Shown piece by piece: positions 50,089 through 61,875 of a stretch of DNA of 64,000 bases; the stretch's first letter is position 1; each line of letters begins with the position of its first letter. This DNA comes from Mallotus nudiflorus (taxonomy: Eukaryota; Streptophyta; Magnoliopsida; Malpighiales; Euphorbiaceae). The notes below the pieces were generated by a model, which was given only the letters and a program-made list of their open reading frames with translations, was not told the origin of the DNA and did no database searches. A program made the position numbers and the translations under genes. The DNA is taken from the NCBI GenBank assembly GCA_947683625.1, contig CANTUR010000196.1, positions 1-64,000 on the forward strand, in the 5' to 3' direction.

Positions 50089-50717
50089 GTCTTTTTTTTG
50101 ATAGATGCCCATATGGGACCTCTGCCTCTAAACAAGTGGCCTTTCTTTGTTCTCATCTCCACACGGTTCAAGTGATTGGGATTAAGTGTACCCAACCCTG
50201 GATTTCTCTGAGTACCTTATTATCTTCTAATGCAGCTTTTTGCAAAAGAAAAAAAAATAAAAATTAGACGGCTCAAATTTCATCAGTTAGTTATCCCTCA
50301 ACCTTCAGCAAAATTACATCAGTCATTAAATAATAATATATGTTTTATTATTTCATAGTATTAAGATGTTTGGGTCCAAAAAAAAGCTGGGAGAATTTAA
50401 TTAGCTTAGCTACTCCAAAATTAATTGAAATAGGCCTCAACTATGACAAATTTGATATAAAGAGGCCCACTAGTAATTTCTTGGAAGATTTATAAAAATA
50501 CCTCATATTTAATTGTTGTAAATAAAAAAGTTTCAAATTTTTTAAATCTATAAGTCAACTCACATTTTTTTATATCTGTATTTTCTTATTTTCAAAAATG
50601 CTCCATCTTATTTCTATTGGGTTTCTTCATTGTTTATTCTTCTTCCTTTGTCTTTATCTTTTTTATTTTGATTTTTCTTATTTTTTTTCTTTTTTCTTTT
50701 TATTTTTTTATCAACCC

Positions 50718-50718
<1 letters not shown>
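50089..50718. other. Intergenic DNA, nothing recognised
   Basis: A GC-richer patch (about 50105-50225) follows the hexanucleotide repeat, then AT-rich sequence. There is no supported frame. Confidence 0.4.

Positions 50719-50794
<76 letters not shown>
50719..50794. repeat. (AAT)n microsatellite
   Basis: About 25 perfect AAT units, the longest trinucleotide repeat in the window. It makes a poly-isoleucine frame that is not a gene. Confidence 0.97.
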
Positions 50795-50795
<1 letters not shown>

Positions 50796-51257
50796 TATTT
50801 AATCAATGATAATCAAAAAAGTATAATGAAACTTAAAAAATTAATATAATGAATATGTTTTTAAGTTTTTGGTGTTGTTAATTCGTAAAAGAATGCTATC
50901 GTTTTATATTGTATTTATAATTTGGTATGGTTTTATTTTGTTTTTGACACTTTTTTATTTTAATTTGGTGTCATTTTGGTTTTTCCATATACTTTTTTGT
51001 TTTATTAATGATAATGTAGTTGTATAACAAAGTTTCTTTTGTATGATTATTGTATTTATGCAATCTTTATTTTATGTCCAAATAATCCATAGTTGAAGGA
51101 GAATTATTATTTTGATTTTTTTTGAATCTATTTTTGGTTTCTGATTCATTTTTTGTATCCCGTTTGTTTATTTTTGGTTTCCTATTCTTTTTTTGTTTGT
51201 TTTGTTTTGGTTTTGAAGAATATATATGAGATTTTTGATTTTGTCCTATAATATTAT
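50795..51257. other. AT-rich spacer
   Basis: T- and G-containing low-complexity DNA ('TTTTTGGTTTC' repeated at about 51122-51200). No gene. Confidence 0.4.
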
Positions 51258-52755
51258 TGAAAAGAGTCCTAGAAGGGGGGGGGGGGGGGGGAGGGGGTGA
51301 ATAGGACTATCAAATAAAAATGAGAAATTAAAAGAATTCTTTGCAAGAATTGAATGGAAGTTGAGAAGGAAGAACAATGAACACAAAGATTTAAGGAGTT
51401 CGGATTCAACAACAATCCTATGTCTCCACCTAACTTATCCCCAAGTTAGGATTTTCAATCACCCACAATCTTATTCACAAGATTGAGATTACACAAGAGT
51501 TGTATGACTCACTCTTATAACCTTATAATATGAGTTTTCAAGGCTCACTCAAAAAATCAAAACCTAAGTGTTTCAATTGACAATACTTAAACCAATTCCT
51601 TTGAAAATAAATCTCACTTTCCTTCTAATCTAACCCAAGATTTAAGATGAAGAGAAACTCTATTTCTAACACACACCCAACTCTCACAAGAGTTATACAA
51701 ATAAAAAATTGTTTAAGAGAATTTGAGAGCTCAATTAATGCTTAAGAAAGAATGAATAATAAACAAGTTTCTTTAACTTCTATTCAGCTCTAGAGATATT
51801 TATACTTAAAAATATAGCTGTTGGAGGTGCAAATGATGTGTTCAATGTCTATATTTTGAATCATTGAAAGTGATGCTATCAGACAGCTATTCATGGATTA
51901 AAACCGTGATTGGTTGCTAAAGACATTTGAATTTGCCCACACTTTCTTTATAGAAGCTATAAATATTTGAATTAAATTTTCATATCATTTTGAATCACTT
52001 TAATTGGATGTCTGTAGCTTAGGATATGTCCAAAATACTAAGAGCTATGCAATTTGAAATGCAAAATACTATTAGACAGCTATACCCAAGTTGAAGCCAT
52101 GATTTTATCCTGAAGAAATTTGAATTTTCCCATCCTTTATTCATAAAATTGTAGATATTTGACATATCTTTTCATATCATTTTTAATCACCTAAATTGGA
52201 CTTCTGTAGCTCAAGATATGTCAAATATACTAAGAGCTGTGCAATCTGAAATGCAGAATATTGTTAGACAGCTATACATAAGTTGAAGCAGTGATTTGCT
52301 CCTGAAGAAATTTTAATTTGTCCATACTTTCTTCATTAAAGTTTTATATATTTGACTTATATTTCTATATAATTTTGAATCACCTTAATTAGACTTCTGT
52401 AACTCAAGATATGTCTAAAATACTAAGAGATGTGTAGTTTGAGATGGTAGACATATATGTAGATTTCAACTCAAAATTTGCATAACCAAATGAACTTGGA
52501 TTTTGACAAATAAGCCCAATTCAAAAAGCTCAAGATGCCTATTTCAATTGTGAAGAAGATAACTTTCTCATTATAAAGCTTTAATGATGTTAGAAGCCTT
52601 TTTAAATCTCAAAGGTCCAATCAGCCCAAGATAATTATACTTCATTTTAACTTCCAATAGAGTCCTAACTTATACACACATAAATAAACAAATTAAATGC
52701 TCAAAATTAAGTTTCTTAAGATCAAAATTAAGATTGATTATTACTAAGGTCAACA
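51258..52755 (-). mobile_element. Solo LTR (Copia-like), minus strand, ATTAT duplication
   Basis: On the minus strand it starts TGTTGACCTTAGTAATAATC and ends ..CTAGGACTCTTTTCA, flanked by perfect 5-bp repeats ATTAT (51253-51257 and 52756-52760). The start matches the TGTTGACC of the LTR at 11066, suggesting a related SIRE-like Copia family. An A/T-rich interior has three related blocks around 'AGACAGCTAT' (about 51880, 52073 and 52267), a ~190-base internal periodicity. No primer-binding site or coding region adjoins it. Confidence 0.85.
51275..51291 (+). repeat. Poly-G tract (17 G)
   Basis: Seventeen consecutive G, then A and five more G, inside the LTR near its 3' end (C-rich on the coding strand). 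Such tracts are error-prone in sequencing, so the length is uncertain. Confidence 0.9.
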
Positions 52756-52760
52756 ATTAT

Positions 52761-53160
52761 GTATTTATTATATAACATATATAAAAGGTGATTGCCTCAA
52801 AACATGTCCACACAATCACAAAGAAAGTTTTTTTTAAAAGATCTAGTACGAAGGTGTATTGTCAAAAGTGATTCAACTTGTATCGATCACAAAGCAATAG
52901 TAAAGTAACCTAAAGATGCAATAACAAATAAGTGAACCATAAAAACTTGTCATTTTTTAACTTGTACTTTCTTTATCCTGTTATATTTTTATTTCTTCAT
53001 TTTTACAGTAACTGCATAAAGAAAACAATGATCAATAACATAAGATCAAGTGAAGCAGCAAAATATACTTTATAAAGATTGAAAAAATGAAAAAAAAAAC
53101 ATTGCACAAAATTAAAGAAGCCTTTTTTTTTTCCTCACTTTTCTCTTTTTTTTCCTCACT
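52761..53160. other. Intergenic DNA, nothing recognised
   Basis: AT-rich, no supported frame or element end. Confidence 0.4.
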
Positions 53161-53535
53161 TTTCTCTTCCTCCATTTTTCCACTAGCCAAAAATGGTAAG
53201 GTATTGCCAAAGCAAACATGATTACTGTCATGAAGAAAAATTTGATCAATTGAATTGCAAATCTTCCAATTTTGTCTATTTATGCAATTGATTTTGCCTT
53301 GAAAGTTGACCAAGCTTGAGCACTGAGTTTGACAGCATTAGAGGTAGCATGCTCTACATTGCCTAACATCAATGGTGTAGGCTAAAGAAATAAATAATCT
53401 ATCTTAACCAATCAAACTTGTTTAGCAAGTGCAGCTAATTTTGAAATTAAGCAACACAGGGCAACTCAAGAGAAGCCAAATAATAATAGATTACTATCTA
53501 CACCAAAAGGTGTCTAAACACTATGAAATTGAGAT
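53161..53535 (-). pseudogene. Decayed reading frame of unknown family
   Basis: One minus-strand frame stays readable for about 120 codons with few stops. It includes 'NVEHATSNAVKLSAQAWSTF' and, after one TAA, 'IDKIGRFAIQLIKFFFMTVI' and 'MFALAIPYHFWLVEKWRKRK'. The second block looks like an amphipathic stretch followed by one membrane segment and a basic end. I do not recognise the family. The AG/GAA-rich tail beyond about 53165 is low complexity. It may be the end of an exon of a broken gene or gene capture; a chance open frame is also possible. Confidence 0.35.
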
Positions 53536-54506
53536 CCCAAAAGACCCAATACATACTGAATGCTAACCACCAATATGCAAGCAGAAATAACTAAAACCAT
53601 TAAAAAAAATATTTCATCTATGACATGAATAATATTTTTTCTATTCAAGTAAACACTTTTGCAATCATCAATTAGTAAGACAAAAGAAAAAAGAAATTAA
53701 AACTAATCACCAAAATATAATAATAATACTAATTAAAGAAATAGATAAAGAAAGGAAATTAAATTAATGAAATTGAATCAAAATGAAGAGAAAGAAATCA
53801 TAAATTCAGAAGTAAAACAAAGAAAGATTTTTTTTAAAAAAAAAATTAAAAACTTCAAGAAAGGGAAGATCTAGGTTTAATAATTTTGTGAATAGATTGA
53901 TTTAAGAAGAGATATTGGTTTGCATGCATTCAAGGATTGTATAAAATGATAAATCTCAATAAAAATGCTTACTTTTGATTCTTGTTGAATTTATTCTTGA
54001 ATCTGAATGACGAATTAAATCTTATTTTTGATTTTTTTTAAAAATTGTGGTGATGTTTGTTTTTGTTGTTCTATTTTGAACAAGAGATTGATAATGGTAG
54101 TTGATGTAATGGAGGTAGAGTTGAGCTTGGTTTTATAACAAAATAATGAAGGTTCATTTTTGGGTTTTTGTAGAATGGTATATGTATTTTTTTGAGAAGA
54201 GAATGGATTTGATTTGTTTTTTTAGAGAAGAAATCAGTTTGGATATGATGTAGAATGATTATAGGTGAGGGAAGTGTTTTTGAGCTGAGAGAGAGAGACG
54301 TTATGGAGCTGAGGAAGCGTGTTTTTCAAGTGAGGAAGAAATAGGGTAGGGGCATAATTAAAGTTTGGAAAAAGGGCACGCGCATAAATTTATAAAACTT
54401 GGGGTATTTTTTTATTTTGCTTCCATTTTAGGGTATTTATGAAAAACCCCTAATTTCTTTTGTGATAAAACTGGGATTATAGTTTTTGAGGGAAAATAAG
54501 CTTTCA
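53536..54506. other. Intergenic DNA, nothing recognised
   Basis: A-rich on the left, with GAGAGA-type purine stretches at about 54280-54340. This may include the 3' untranslated tail of the minus-strand LINE fragment that ends at 54507, but no poly-A junction was clear. Confidence 0.4.
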
Positions 54507-55030
54507 TTAAGTTAAATCAGACTTCAAAACATCAAAAATAAACTCAAGAGGGAACAGTCTCCACTCCTTACAATCTGTAACAGAAGAAGCAACCCTAGCA
54601 AGGCAATAAGCCACTACATTCATAGATTGTCTAATAAATCTAAAATGCACATTAGTAAAAGCAGAAGCTAGTTGTTTATAGTCTTTAATCAATAAATCAC
54701 AAGAAGCCGATGAGTCATAATAAACAAAAGCTTGTAACACTAGTTGGGCATCCAACTCGATGATAAGATGATCTAACTATTGATCTTTTAACCAACTAAG
54801 TGCTTCCTGGATGCTAACATCTTCAGCCTCTTGAGGAGAGAGGCTACTGACCAACCGAGCAACTTTGGCATAGATAAAAGCACTAGATAAGTCTCGAATG
54901 ACACATCTAACCCCAACCTGTATAGAATCAGGGAATACAATAATGTCGGTATTCACTTTTAACCAACTAGCCCTTGGGGACGATCACTGAACATCACCAC
55001 TAGAAGACGAAGAATGCTGAATACACACAT
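54507..55030 (-). pseudogene. LINE-type RNase H domain fragment (RVT_3)
   Basis: The minus-strand translation runs 'PRASWLKVNTDI' – 'VGVRCVIRDLSSAFIYAKVA' – 'SPQEAEDVSIQEALSWLKDQ' – 'LDHLIIELDAQLVLQAF' – 'DCKEWRLFPLEFIFDVLKSD' and then stops. This is the plant non-LTR retrotransposon RNase H layout, with Asp in VNTD, Glu in QEA and Asp in ELDA at catalytic positions. The usual His in N-VAH-LA is Tyr (NVVAYCLARVAS). At least two stops interrupt it, and no reverse transcriptase lies upstream. It is either a 5'-truncated LINE or a stray RNase H-like gene remnant. Confidence 0.8.
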
Positions 55031-56788
55031 CGGCCTAGACAACTCGATGAGAAAATTTTAGCCTAATTGCTCCCATAAAACTAGGACTATAATGATAAAT
55101 GATAAGAAAATTTCAGCCTACTTGCTCCCATAACCAGGCCCATTGCATTTTCTTATCCAACATGATTTTTAAAGGGTTCTTTATAAAAAAACCTAAAAAA
55201 AAGGAGATTAATAGCTTCAAATGCCCTTTTTTTCTAAAAAATTACTTGTGTGCCTTAAAAATGCCACTTGCTCCGTCATGTCTTCTTCTTTTTCTCTATT
55301 TTTTTCTTTAATTTCCTTCATAGCTTCCTTCATAGTCTTAATTATTCTCAACCCCACTCACATATTCAGTTTGATAAAATTCTAAATAAAGAAAACAAAA
55401 GACATATCACTCTTTTTCGTCAGTAATGGTGTAAAGAAACAATGGTGCCATTAATGTTGTTTGGATCTAAATCAGCGATTTGATTATTGCTACTATCCAT
55501 TAGTACACAAAGGAAGGCTACCGTCAATAAATGAGGTCGATGGAGTTTGTTTCTTTATATATAGATTTGAACAAAGAGAAGTTAATGGTGTAAGGATTGA
55601 GAAATTAGGTTTAATTTTAGGTAATTTCATATTCAATTTGTAAAGAAGAAGAAGAATATTAATTGATTCTAACCCATTCTTTTTAATTGAATAAATGAGA
55701 AAATAAAAATTATTAAAAGAGCACTGACTAGTATTACCTTCTTTTTTGAATGTGAACGTCTTTGCAAAAGCAATTTGGATGCTTGTGATAAGCTCCAACG
55801 TACAAATTTCTTTTTTTTTTTTTCCTTTTATGAGACTTTTCATAGAGGAAATACTTGATTGTGAATTGTGAAGTCACCCTTATTTGTGTTGTTGGTTATG
55901 CATATTAGGCTATGTAGCATGAAAATAGGGAAATGTGAAAACATATATAGCGAATCACATTTCTTAAAATTATAGAAAATAGAAATGTTACGAATATATA
56001 TAGATATAAATTTTATATATAAATCTTGAAAAATTTTATTGATTCTATCAAGTAATAGTATAATTATAGACATTATTTTGTTTAGTTAAGAAAAATATAA
56101 AATTACTTTTCAATTCTTTTTTAGGAAAATACTAAAGGAATATAATTTTCAAATTGGAAATGCATTTCCAAGTAGGAAATATGTTTCCTCATTTTTCATA
56201 TTTGAGGAAATGGCCCCGGAACCTTTTTTAAGAGTTTCCTAAAGTTTTTAATATGGATACATTTCCAAAAAGTGAAAATGTCTATTCAGAAAAGTTTCCG
56301 TGAACCATAGATATTAGCTATATCAATTTGTTATAATATAATTGCATTTAATGGTTCTATTAATTTATTTTCCTTGGTGGGTTGCATGAATTTTTGTCTT
56401 GCACTTGTAGAATGATCATTGTGTTGTAAAGCTTTATAAAATAGTGATTATATTGTAAAGCTTTCATTAATATCTATTGAGTTAAAAAGAATGGCCTTGC
56501 ATTGCCAATTTTTTGGCTTGGATGTTGGGTCATTGTTGCTGAATTTGTGGCATGGTATATTGTCCATGCGTTTACTTCATTTTGTTATTTAAAATGTACT
56601 TTTTTATGCTTGGTTTCTAAAGCAATAATTATAAACATAAAACTTGATTTGTATATTCATAGAATATAAGATGTATATGCAATGGTTTATAATGGAATAT
56701 TAGGTGTTTCTATTGTTACTTTAACTCCCTTGACTGTTATTATTCATATATTATTTGTATATTAAAAATAGTATATAACAAGTATACC
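55031..56788. other. Intergenic DNA, nothing recognised
   Basis: Open frames on both strands at 55461-55843 overlap each other and match no family known to me. A local stretch with repeated 'GGAAAT' and 'TTTCC' words lies at 56135-56300. There are no RNA genes or clear element ends. Confidence 0.4.
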
Positions 56789-58603
56789 TGTAAGCTGCGG
56801 GGTTCAGTGCATGCCTAAGTGTTTGGTAGTCATGACACTATACGGGCTCAAGGCCCACTTAGGAGATACAATCAAGGCTTAAAGCCCAAATCGAAGATGG
56901 AGTCGCCACCTAGATAAAAGCCTAGACACATTTTACAATAACTAGATCCCACATAGAGCCCCAGTAATGGTCCTCTAAGACTGGGTTTCAAAACTAGGTA
57001 TGGACTTTTGGAATGCCCACCCAACCTTGTGGTTGGCCTTCGTTTGTGTTTTGTATTTTATTTTTTTTAATTATTACTTTATTAAATGCAAAATGTAATT
57101 GCCTCTAAACAATTATCAATTTTTACAATCAAAGTTCAAGTTTGCAATTAATCCCATATTCATGCATTTTAACGTGACTCACAACAATTGCAGTATTATC
57201 CAATCCCATAAGAAATAAATTAAAACCTACAAGAAAATAAAGAAGTTAGTTCATAACATAAAATAACAACAATTAAATAAAAACACAAACTAAACAAAAT
57301 AGGAAAATAAATTAACTTGAATATGAGTTCTAAAATGTTAAATTAAAATTAAACTAAGACTAACTAAAAAGGAAAATTCCATATATTGACTTAACATAAA
57401 TTTAAACAGTTTCTATTACTACTTTTAATCAATAAAAACTCTAAAATTAAAATCAAATAACTATTTAAAGATAAAAAGGACAAGAAGTAATTATAATAAA
57501 CCAAAATTAACAACACAAAAAAAGTAATTAAAGTATATAAAAATAAGAAAAATTAGAAACAATGAACATGGATTGAAATTTCAATTATGAATTAGACATT
57601 AAACACACCATAGAATTTACATGAAAAGAAAAATAAAATAATTAATCAAAACCATATAATGGCGGTGCCTTAACACGCTAAAGCGAGCTAGATGACATCT
57701 TTATGCACTGAGGTGGCATCTTAGCATAGAGGCGATGATCTAATGCATTTTGAGTTTGCACAAATTGCAAATTTGAAAAGATTTTCTAAAAGAAAGTGAA
57801 CTTCTTTAGGCAACAAATATGAACTTCAATTCACATCAATTAATCATGACAAACTCATGGCATTACTATGAAAATCATAAATAATGCAAATTTTTAATGA
57901 AAAAATAAAAGAAAGGAGAAAAAATAAAAAAGGGTCCTAGAAGAGTTTCTCACTAACTTGTAATAAGCTTTAGAAGAGTTTAAAACCTCAGTTCAATCTC
58001 CCCTTTTCAAACTAGGACCTTTACTGGTTACTTTCTTCTTATTGGTTATCCTTCCTTCAAAAGTTTTTGATCATTTATAGTTAGTTTTCTTTTCTTTAAA
58101 ATCCTTTTCTATTGTCCCATAATTCTTCCTCTCTATAATTTTCTTAATGTTCTTTTTCTTAACTTTTTTTATTTAACATTCTCTCTATTTTTTTTATCGT
58201 CAGAAGCCCCTCCAGTCTCTCTAATTCTTTCCCTTTTTATCTATGTTGATTTTTTTAGTTTAGAAAATCCCTCTCCCACTTCCCACATTCTTTACTATAC
58301 TAGTAACATCTTCCCATGCAGATGGAGAAATCACATTAGAGCATGGTTTTCTCCATTATTTTAAAAATAATTTAGCATCACTAATGCGTTGCCTTAGTGT
58401 TAAGGAGACCACTTTAGCGATGAGGCAATCACTTTAGTGCTCTAAGGCATCGTCTTATCACTAAGGTGTTGCCTTAGGGAGGCCCATTAGGTCACAAGCC
58501 CATTTAGAGAGAAAATGACTAGACTTTACACTATGAGGCTTATTTTGCTTATTTTTCATCAGTGGGCATATGTTATTAGACTAGGCCAAGCCATGTGTCA
58601 ACA
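56789..58603 (-). mobile_element. 3' LTR of a minus-strand Tat/Ogre-like Gypsy element
   Basis: On the minus strand it starts TGTTGACACATGGCTTGGCC and ends ..GAACCCCGCAGCTTACA. Its last ~250 bases share the 'GGTGGCGACTCC' motif and the 'GTGTCATGA' and 'CACTGAACCCCG' blocks with the solo LTRs of this window; the 5' part is unrelated to them. The bases just before its start form a polypurine tract, so this is a 3' LTR. The element body extends rightward to the end of the window. The 5' LTR and pol genes are not in view. Confidence 0.75.
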
Positions 58604-58622
58604 GTTTGCCCCTTTACTTTTT
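58604..58622 (-). other. Polypurine tract of the Tat-like element
   Basis: On the minus strand 'AAAAAGTAAAGGGGCAAAC' lies immediately before the LTR start. It would prime plus-strand DNA synthesis and fixes the LTR boundary and orientation. Confidence 0.75.
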
Positions 58623-58734
58623 CAAAATCGAAATGCAAGCCACGAAATAAGATTTATAAAAAAGCACAGATGCAAATAATCAAAAAGATATAAATTTTTA
58701 GAGCTACATGTTCAAAAAAATAATCGCTGCACTT

Positions 58735-61300
58735 TCGACTTCGGAGTACAACCCGAGAAGTGAAATTCTAATACTTCGATCAATAAACTTCATTTTTGCA
58801 CCATTGACCTTGGGCTACAACCCGAGAGGTGAGATATTAATACTTCAATAAAAAAATGTCTTATGCACTATTGACCTTAGGGTATAACACGAGAGGTGAA
58901 ATTCTAATAACCATTGAGCTCGGGGTACAATTTGAGAGGTGAAATATTGATGCTTTGATCAACAAACTACTTTTTATGCATCGTCAACCTCAGGATGAAA
59001 CCTGAGAGGTGAAATTATGATACTTCAATAAGCAAACTATGTTTTATACATTTGTAAGAACCCAATTTTAGGATGAAATTATGCATAATTGTGATGTAAG
59101 CCCCTAAGATGAAATTTATTCAAAAATTAAACTCAGTTGTCGATTTTTTAGACTTTAGGGACTAAGTTGCAATATTTTTAGGATTTCATTGCAAAACATT
59201 AAGTTTTCAGGGGTCTTTTGGTAATTAAAAATTAAAAAATTTTTTAAAGACTGGTATCATTAATGCCAACTGCCATTGTGTAATACCGATTGACATTGCA
59301 CAATGCCGATGCGTAAAAAATCCTATTTTTTAATTTTTTTTGTTAAATTTTCTCTTTTTTGATTGGTTAAAAATTTATTTTATTTATTTTTTGTTAGCAG
59401 ATAACGTGGTCAAAATGCGTAAAAAGTTTTGAAAATTAAACAGATAGAGTCTGTTTCGTGGAATTAAGGAAGGCCAGCTCATAAGTCTCTGCTTTTAAAA
59501 GGCAAAGACTGCATGAGTGAAGGAGGGGGACGATGTGAAAGAAAACAAAAAATCCTACTACGTGAAAACACTAGAATTGTGAAAAACCAGAGATGCTACT
59601 GAGAAGAAAACCTACACAACACTCAAAATCTTGATTTATTTTGTTTCTTAAAACCCTAGTTTCTTAATACTATTCTTCAAAGGCTTTGAAAAGAACAATT
59701 TGTGTCATTGAATGCAATCAGTCCTTGTCCAAAATCAAACAACGAGTTTAAATATGGTGACAATCCCAATCTAAGAGGCCATCCAAGAGCATATGCATAA
59801 CATCTTATTTCCATTTTCTCATGTCTTTTGATTTTCTTTTTAATTTAATTTCCTTTAATTATTATTTGATTTTCTTTTTAATTTAATTTCCTTTAATTGT
59901 CATTATGTTATTTTACTCATTTTGCTAATGTGATTTTTATGATTTTTTTTTTGTGTTTTCCTTTTGGAATCCAATTGGGGATTGATGAGGTCACTGCCAG
60001 ATATCCAGAAATCAAATAGAAGATCCATGGAATGCCATGGATTCTAAACTGTGATTAGATTTTAGGGTTTGATGTTTTTGCGTTTATTATTTTTTTCTGT
60101 GTTTTGTGTGTTAATTAATTTGGGTTTGTAATTAATTTTAATTTCCAGTACATAGAATATTGTAATAACCCCAATAGTGAGAATAGTAAATTTTTACTTT
60201 TTTTGCTTTTAAAATGAATTAGTAATTTAGGTTCAATTGGGTAAAAATCAATTAAAATCAATGATGAGTGTAGATTAATTTAGGGTTGCATGTAAATTGA
60301 TTTAGGGTTTTTAGAAAATCACATAAATCTTGTATTTGATTTGATTTTGTTATGATTTTTGTTTGGGTTTTGTTTTTAGATCTTTTAGTTCTTTGGTCCC
60401 CAAGCTTACGATAGGTTCAAACTCACTAAATAAAATAGGCTTAAAATGGTTTAGGTTAATTAATTAAAATCAATTTAGGCCCATTAGGTTAATTTAGACT
60501 TAGGCCCATTTTTAGATTAACTAAAATTAATTTAGACTTAGCTCAACCCATCTAATTTCGTTCTTTTTTAAAAAATAAATAGACTAAGGCCCACTTCCCA
60601 TTTGAAAACAAATAGACTTAGACTCACTTATAAAATCCAATTTCTTTAAAAATTTGTAGATTTAGGCCTATTTGCAGATAATTGAAATCAATAGACTTAA
60701 GCTCACTAACTAATAACAATATAGGCCGACCTTTAGTCCATTTTCATTTGTAAATAAAAATTGTAAATCTAGCTAACTTTTAATAAAATTAACCTAGTTT
60801 AGACTTAGGGACGATGTGCTTGAATGCATTTTATGTGTGATTTTATTGATTAGATGCCTTAGGGTTAGATGGCTGTTCAAATAGGATTTAATAAAATTGC
60901 ATGTAATTAGAGAATGAAGTAATAATTTATAAAGTAATTCTAAATGAACACGAGACTAAGAGAAGTTAGTATTCCGTTCCTAGAATCTCCTAGTTATGGT
61001 GCTAACTTTCTTTTAGAGAATCGAGTACCACCAATCGAATTGTCCCAGTTATTATCCTTGGTGGTGACTCCTCTTCTCCATACTATGACTTTATGGCATA
61101 GTAGTGTGTTCCCTAAGGCCTTGAGCCTAAATAGTATCGTGGTTGTTAAAATCTTGGGTGCGCACTAAACCCCGCCGTTTATAATATTGTCGACCTCGGG
61201 GTACAACTTAAAAGGTGAAATATTGATACTTTAATTAGCAAACTACATTTTATGCACCATCGACCTTGAGGTATAATTGGAGAGGTAAAGTATAGGAAAT
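58735..61300. repeat. ~68-bp tandem array (GACCTCGGGGTACAA…), split by a solo LTR
   Basis: Units start at about 58735, 58806, 58873 (shortened), 58916 and 58986 on the left of the solo LTR, and continue at about 61185 and 61258 on the right. Each carries 'GACCT(C/T)GGGGTACAA', 'GAGAGGTGAAAT', 'TGATACTTCAAT' and 'AAACTAC-TTTTATGCACC'. Units are diverged. The array lies between the polypurine tract and the missing pol region, where Tat/Ogre elements often hold tandem repeats. The insertion at 59053-61183 cuts one unit. Confidence 0.88.
59053..61183 (+). mobile_element. Solo LTR (Tat/Ogre-like Gypsy) inside the tandem array
   Basis: It starts TGTAAGAACCCAATTTTAGG and ends ..CTAAACCCCGCCGTTTATA. 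Flanks are ACATT (59048-59052) and ATATT (61184-61188), a 5-bp duplication with one change. It is closely related to the LTRs at 22569 and 25249: the region at about 60900-61170 matches 24350-24630 over long runs. The tandem array continues on both sides, proving insertion after the array formed. No internal genes; the frame at 60944-61168 is LTR sequence. Confidence 0.87.
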
Positions 61301-61875
61301 AACAATATTGTCACATAAGATGGAAGCCTTATAGCCATTTTCAGCATTAGGCAAGGTAAATTGAAATGTGTCATCTAACTCTTCAAGTAAGGTAACATTA
61401 ATTGTGTCATATAGCCATTAATGCGTAAAGCTATATCAATCAAAATATGCCTTATAGCTTTTGAGGCAACAAGCAAGGTCGATCTCAATAAGTTTTATAG
61501 CCTCACGGGCATGAGACAAAGTCAATTAAAATATGCCATATAGCCTTTAGGGCGTCAGGTATGGTAAAATATGTGTTATATAGCCTATGGGGAGTCAAAA
61601 AAAGTTAATAAAAATCTACCATATAGCTTATGGGGCATTAGAAAAAGTTAATCAAAATGTGCCATATAGCCTTTAGGGCATCAGGCAAGGTCAATTAAAA
61701 TGTGCCTTATAGCCTTTGGGGTGTTAGGCAAGGTCAATCAAAATGTACCATATAGCCTCTGGGGCGTTAGGTAAAATCGTCTTAAGTGTGCCATATACCC
61801 ATTAGGGCATTAGGCAAATTCAACTAACAATGAGTCGTATAGCCTGTAAGGCGTTAGGCGAGGTATTTGTAGTGG
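61301..61875. repeat. ~48-bp tandem array (GCCATATAGCCTTTGGGGCGTTAGGC…)
   Basis: About eleven diverged units share 'CATATAGCC', 'GGGGCGT(T/C)AGGCAAGGT' and 'CAATCAAAATGTG'. Clear units lie at about 61535, 61585, 61635, 61660, 61710, 61755 and 61790-61865. Next to the 68-bp array and unrelated to it; probably a second internal repeat block of the same Tat-like element. Confidence 0.88.

Noticed and set aside
49972..50195. Open frames on both strands with Ala-Ile repeats
   Set aside because: Direct translation of the TGCGAT hexanucleotide repeat in overlapping frames.
50598..50849. 83-codon plus-strand open frame
   Set aside because: It is a poly-isoleucine translation of the AAT microsatellite with T-rich flanks; no domain or genic context.
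55461..55843. Overlapping open frames on both strands
   Set aside because: Neither has a recognisable domain, and the two are mirror readings of the same low-stop stretch.
56789..58603. Reading this LTR as another solo LTR
   Set aside because: The flanking 5-mers do not match and a polypurine tract adjoins its start, so it is the 3' LTR of a longer element.
58735..61875. Possible CRISPR-like array
   Set aside because: Units are contiguous, diverged tandem repeats of 68 and 48 bp without unique spacers, next to a retrotransposon LTR in plant DNA.
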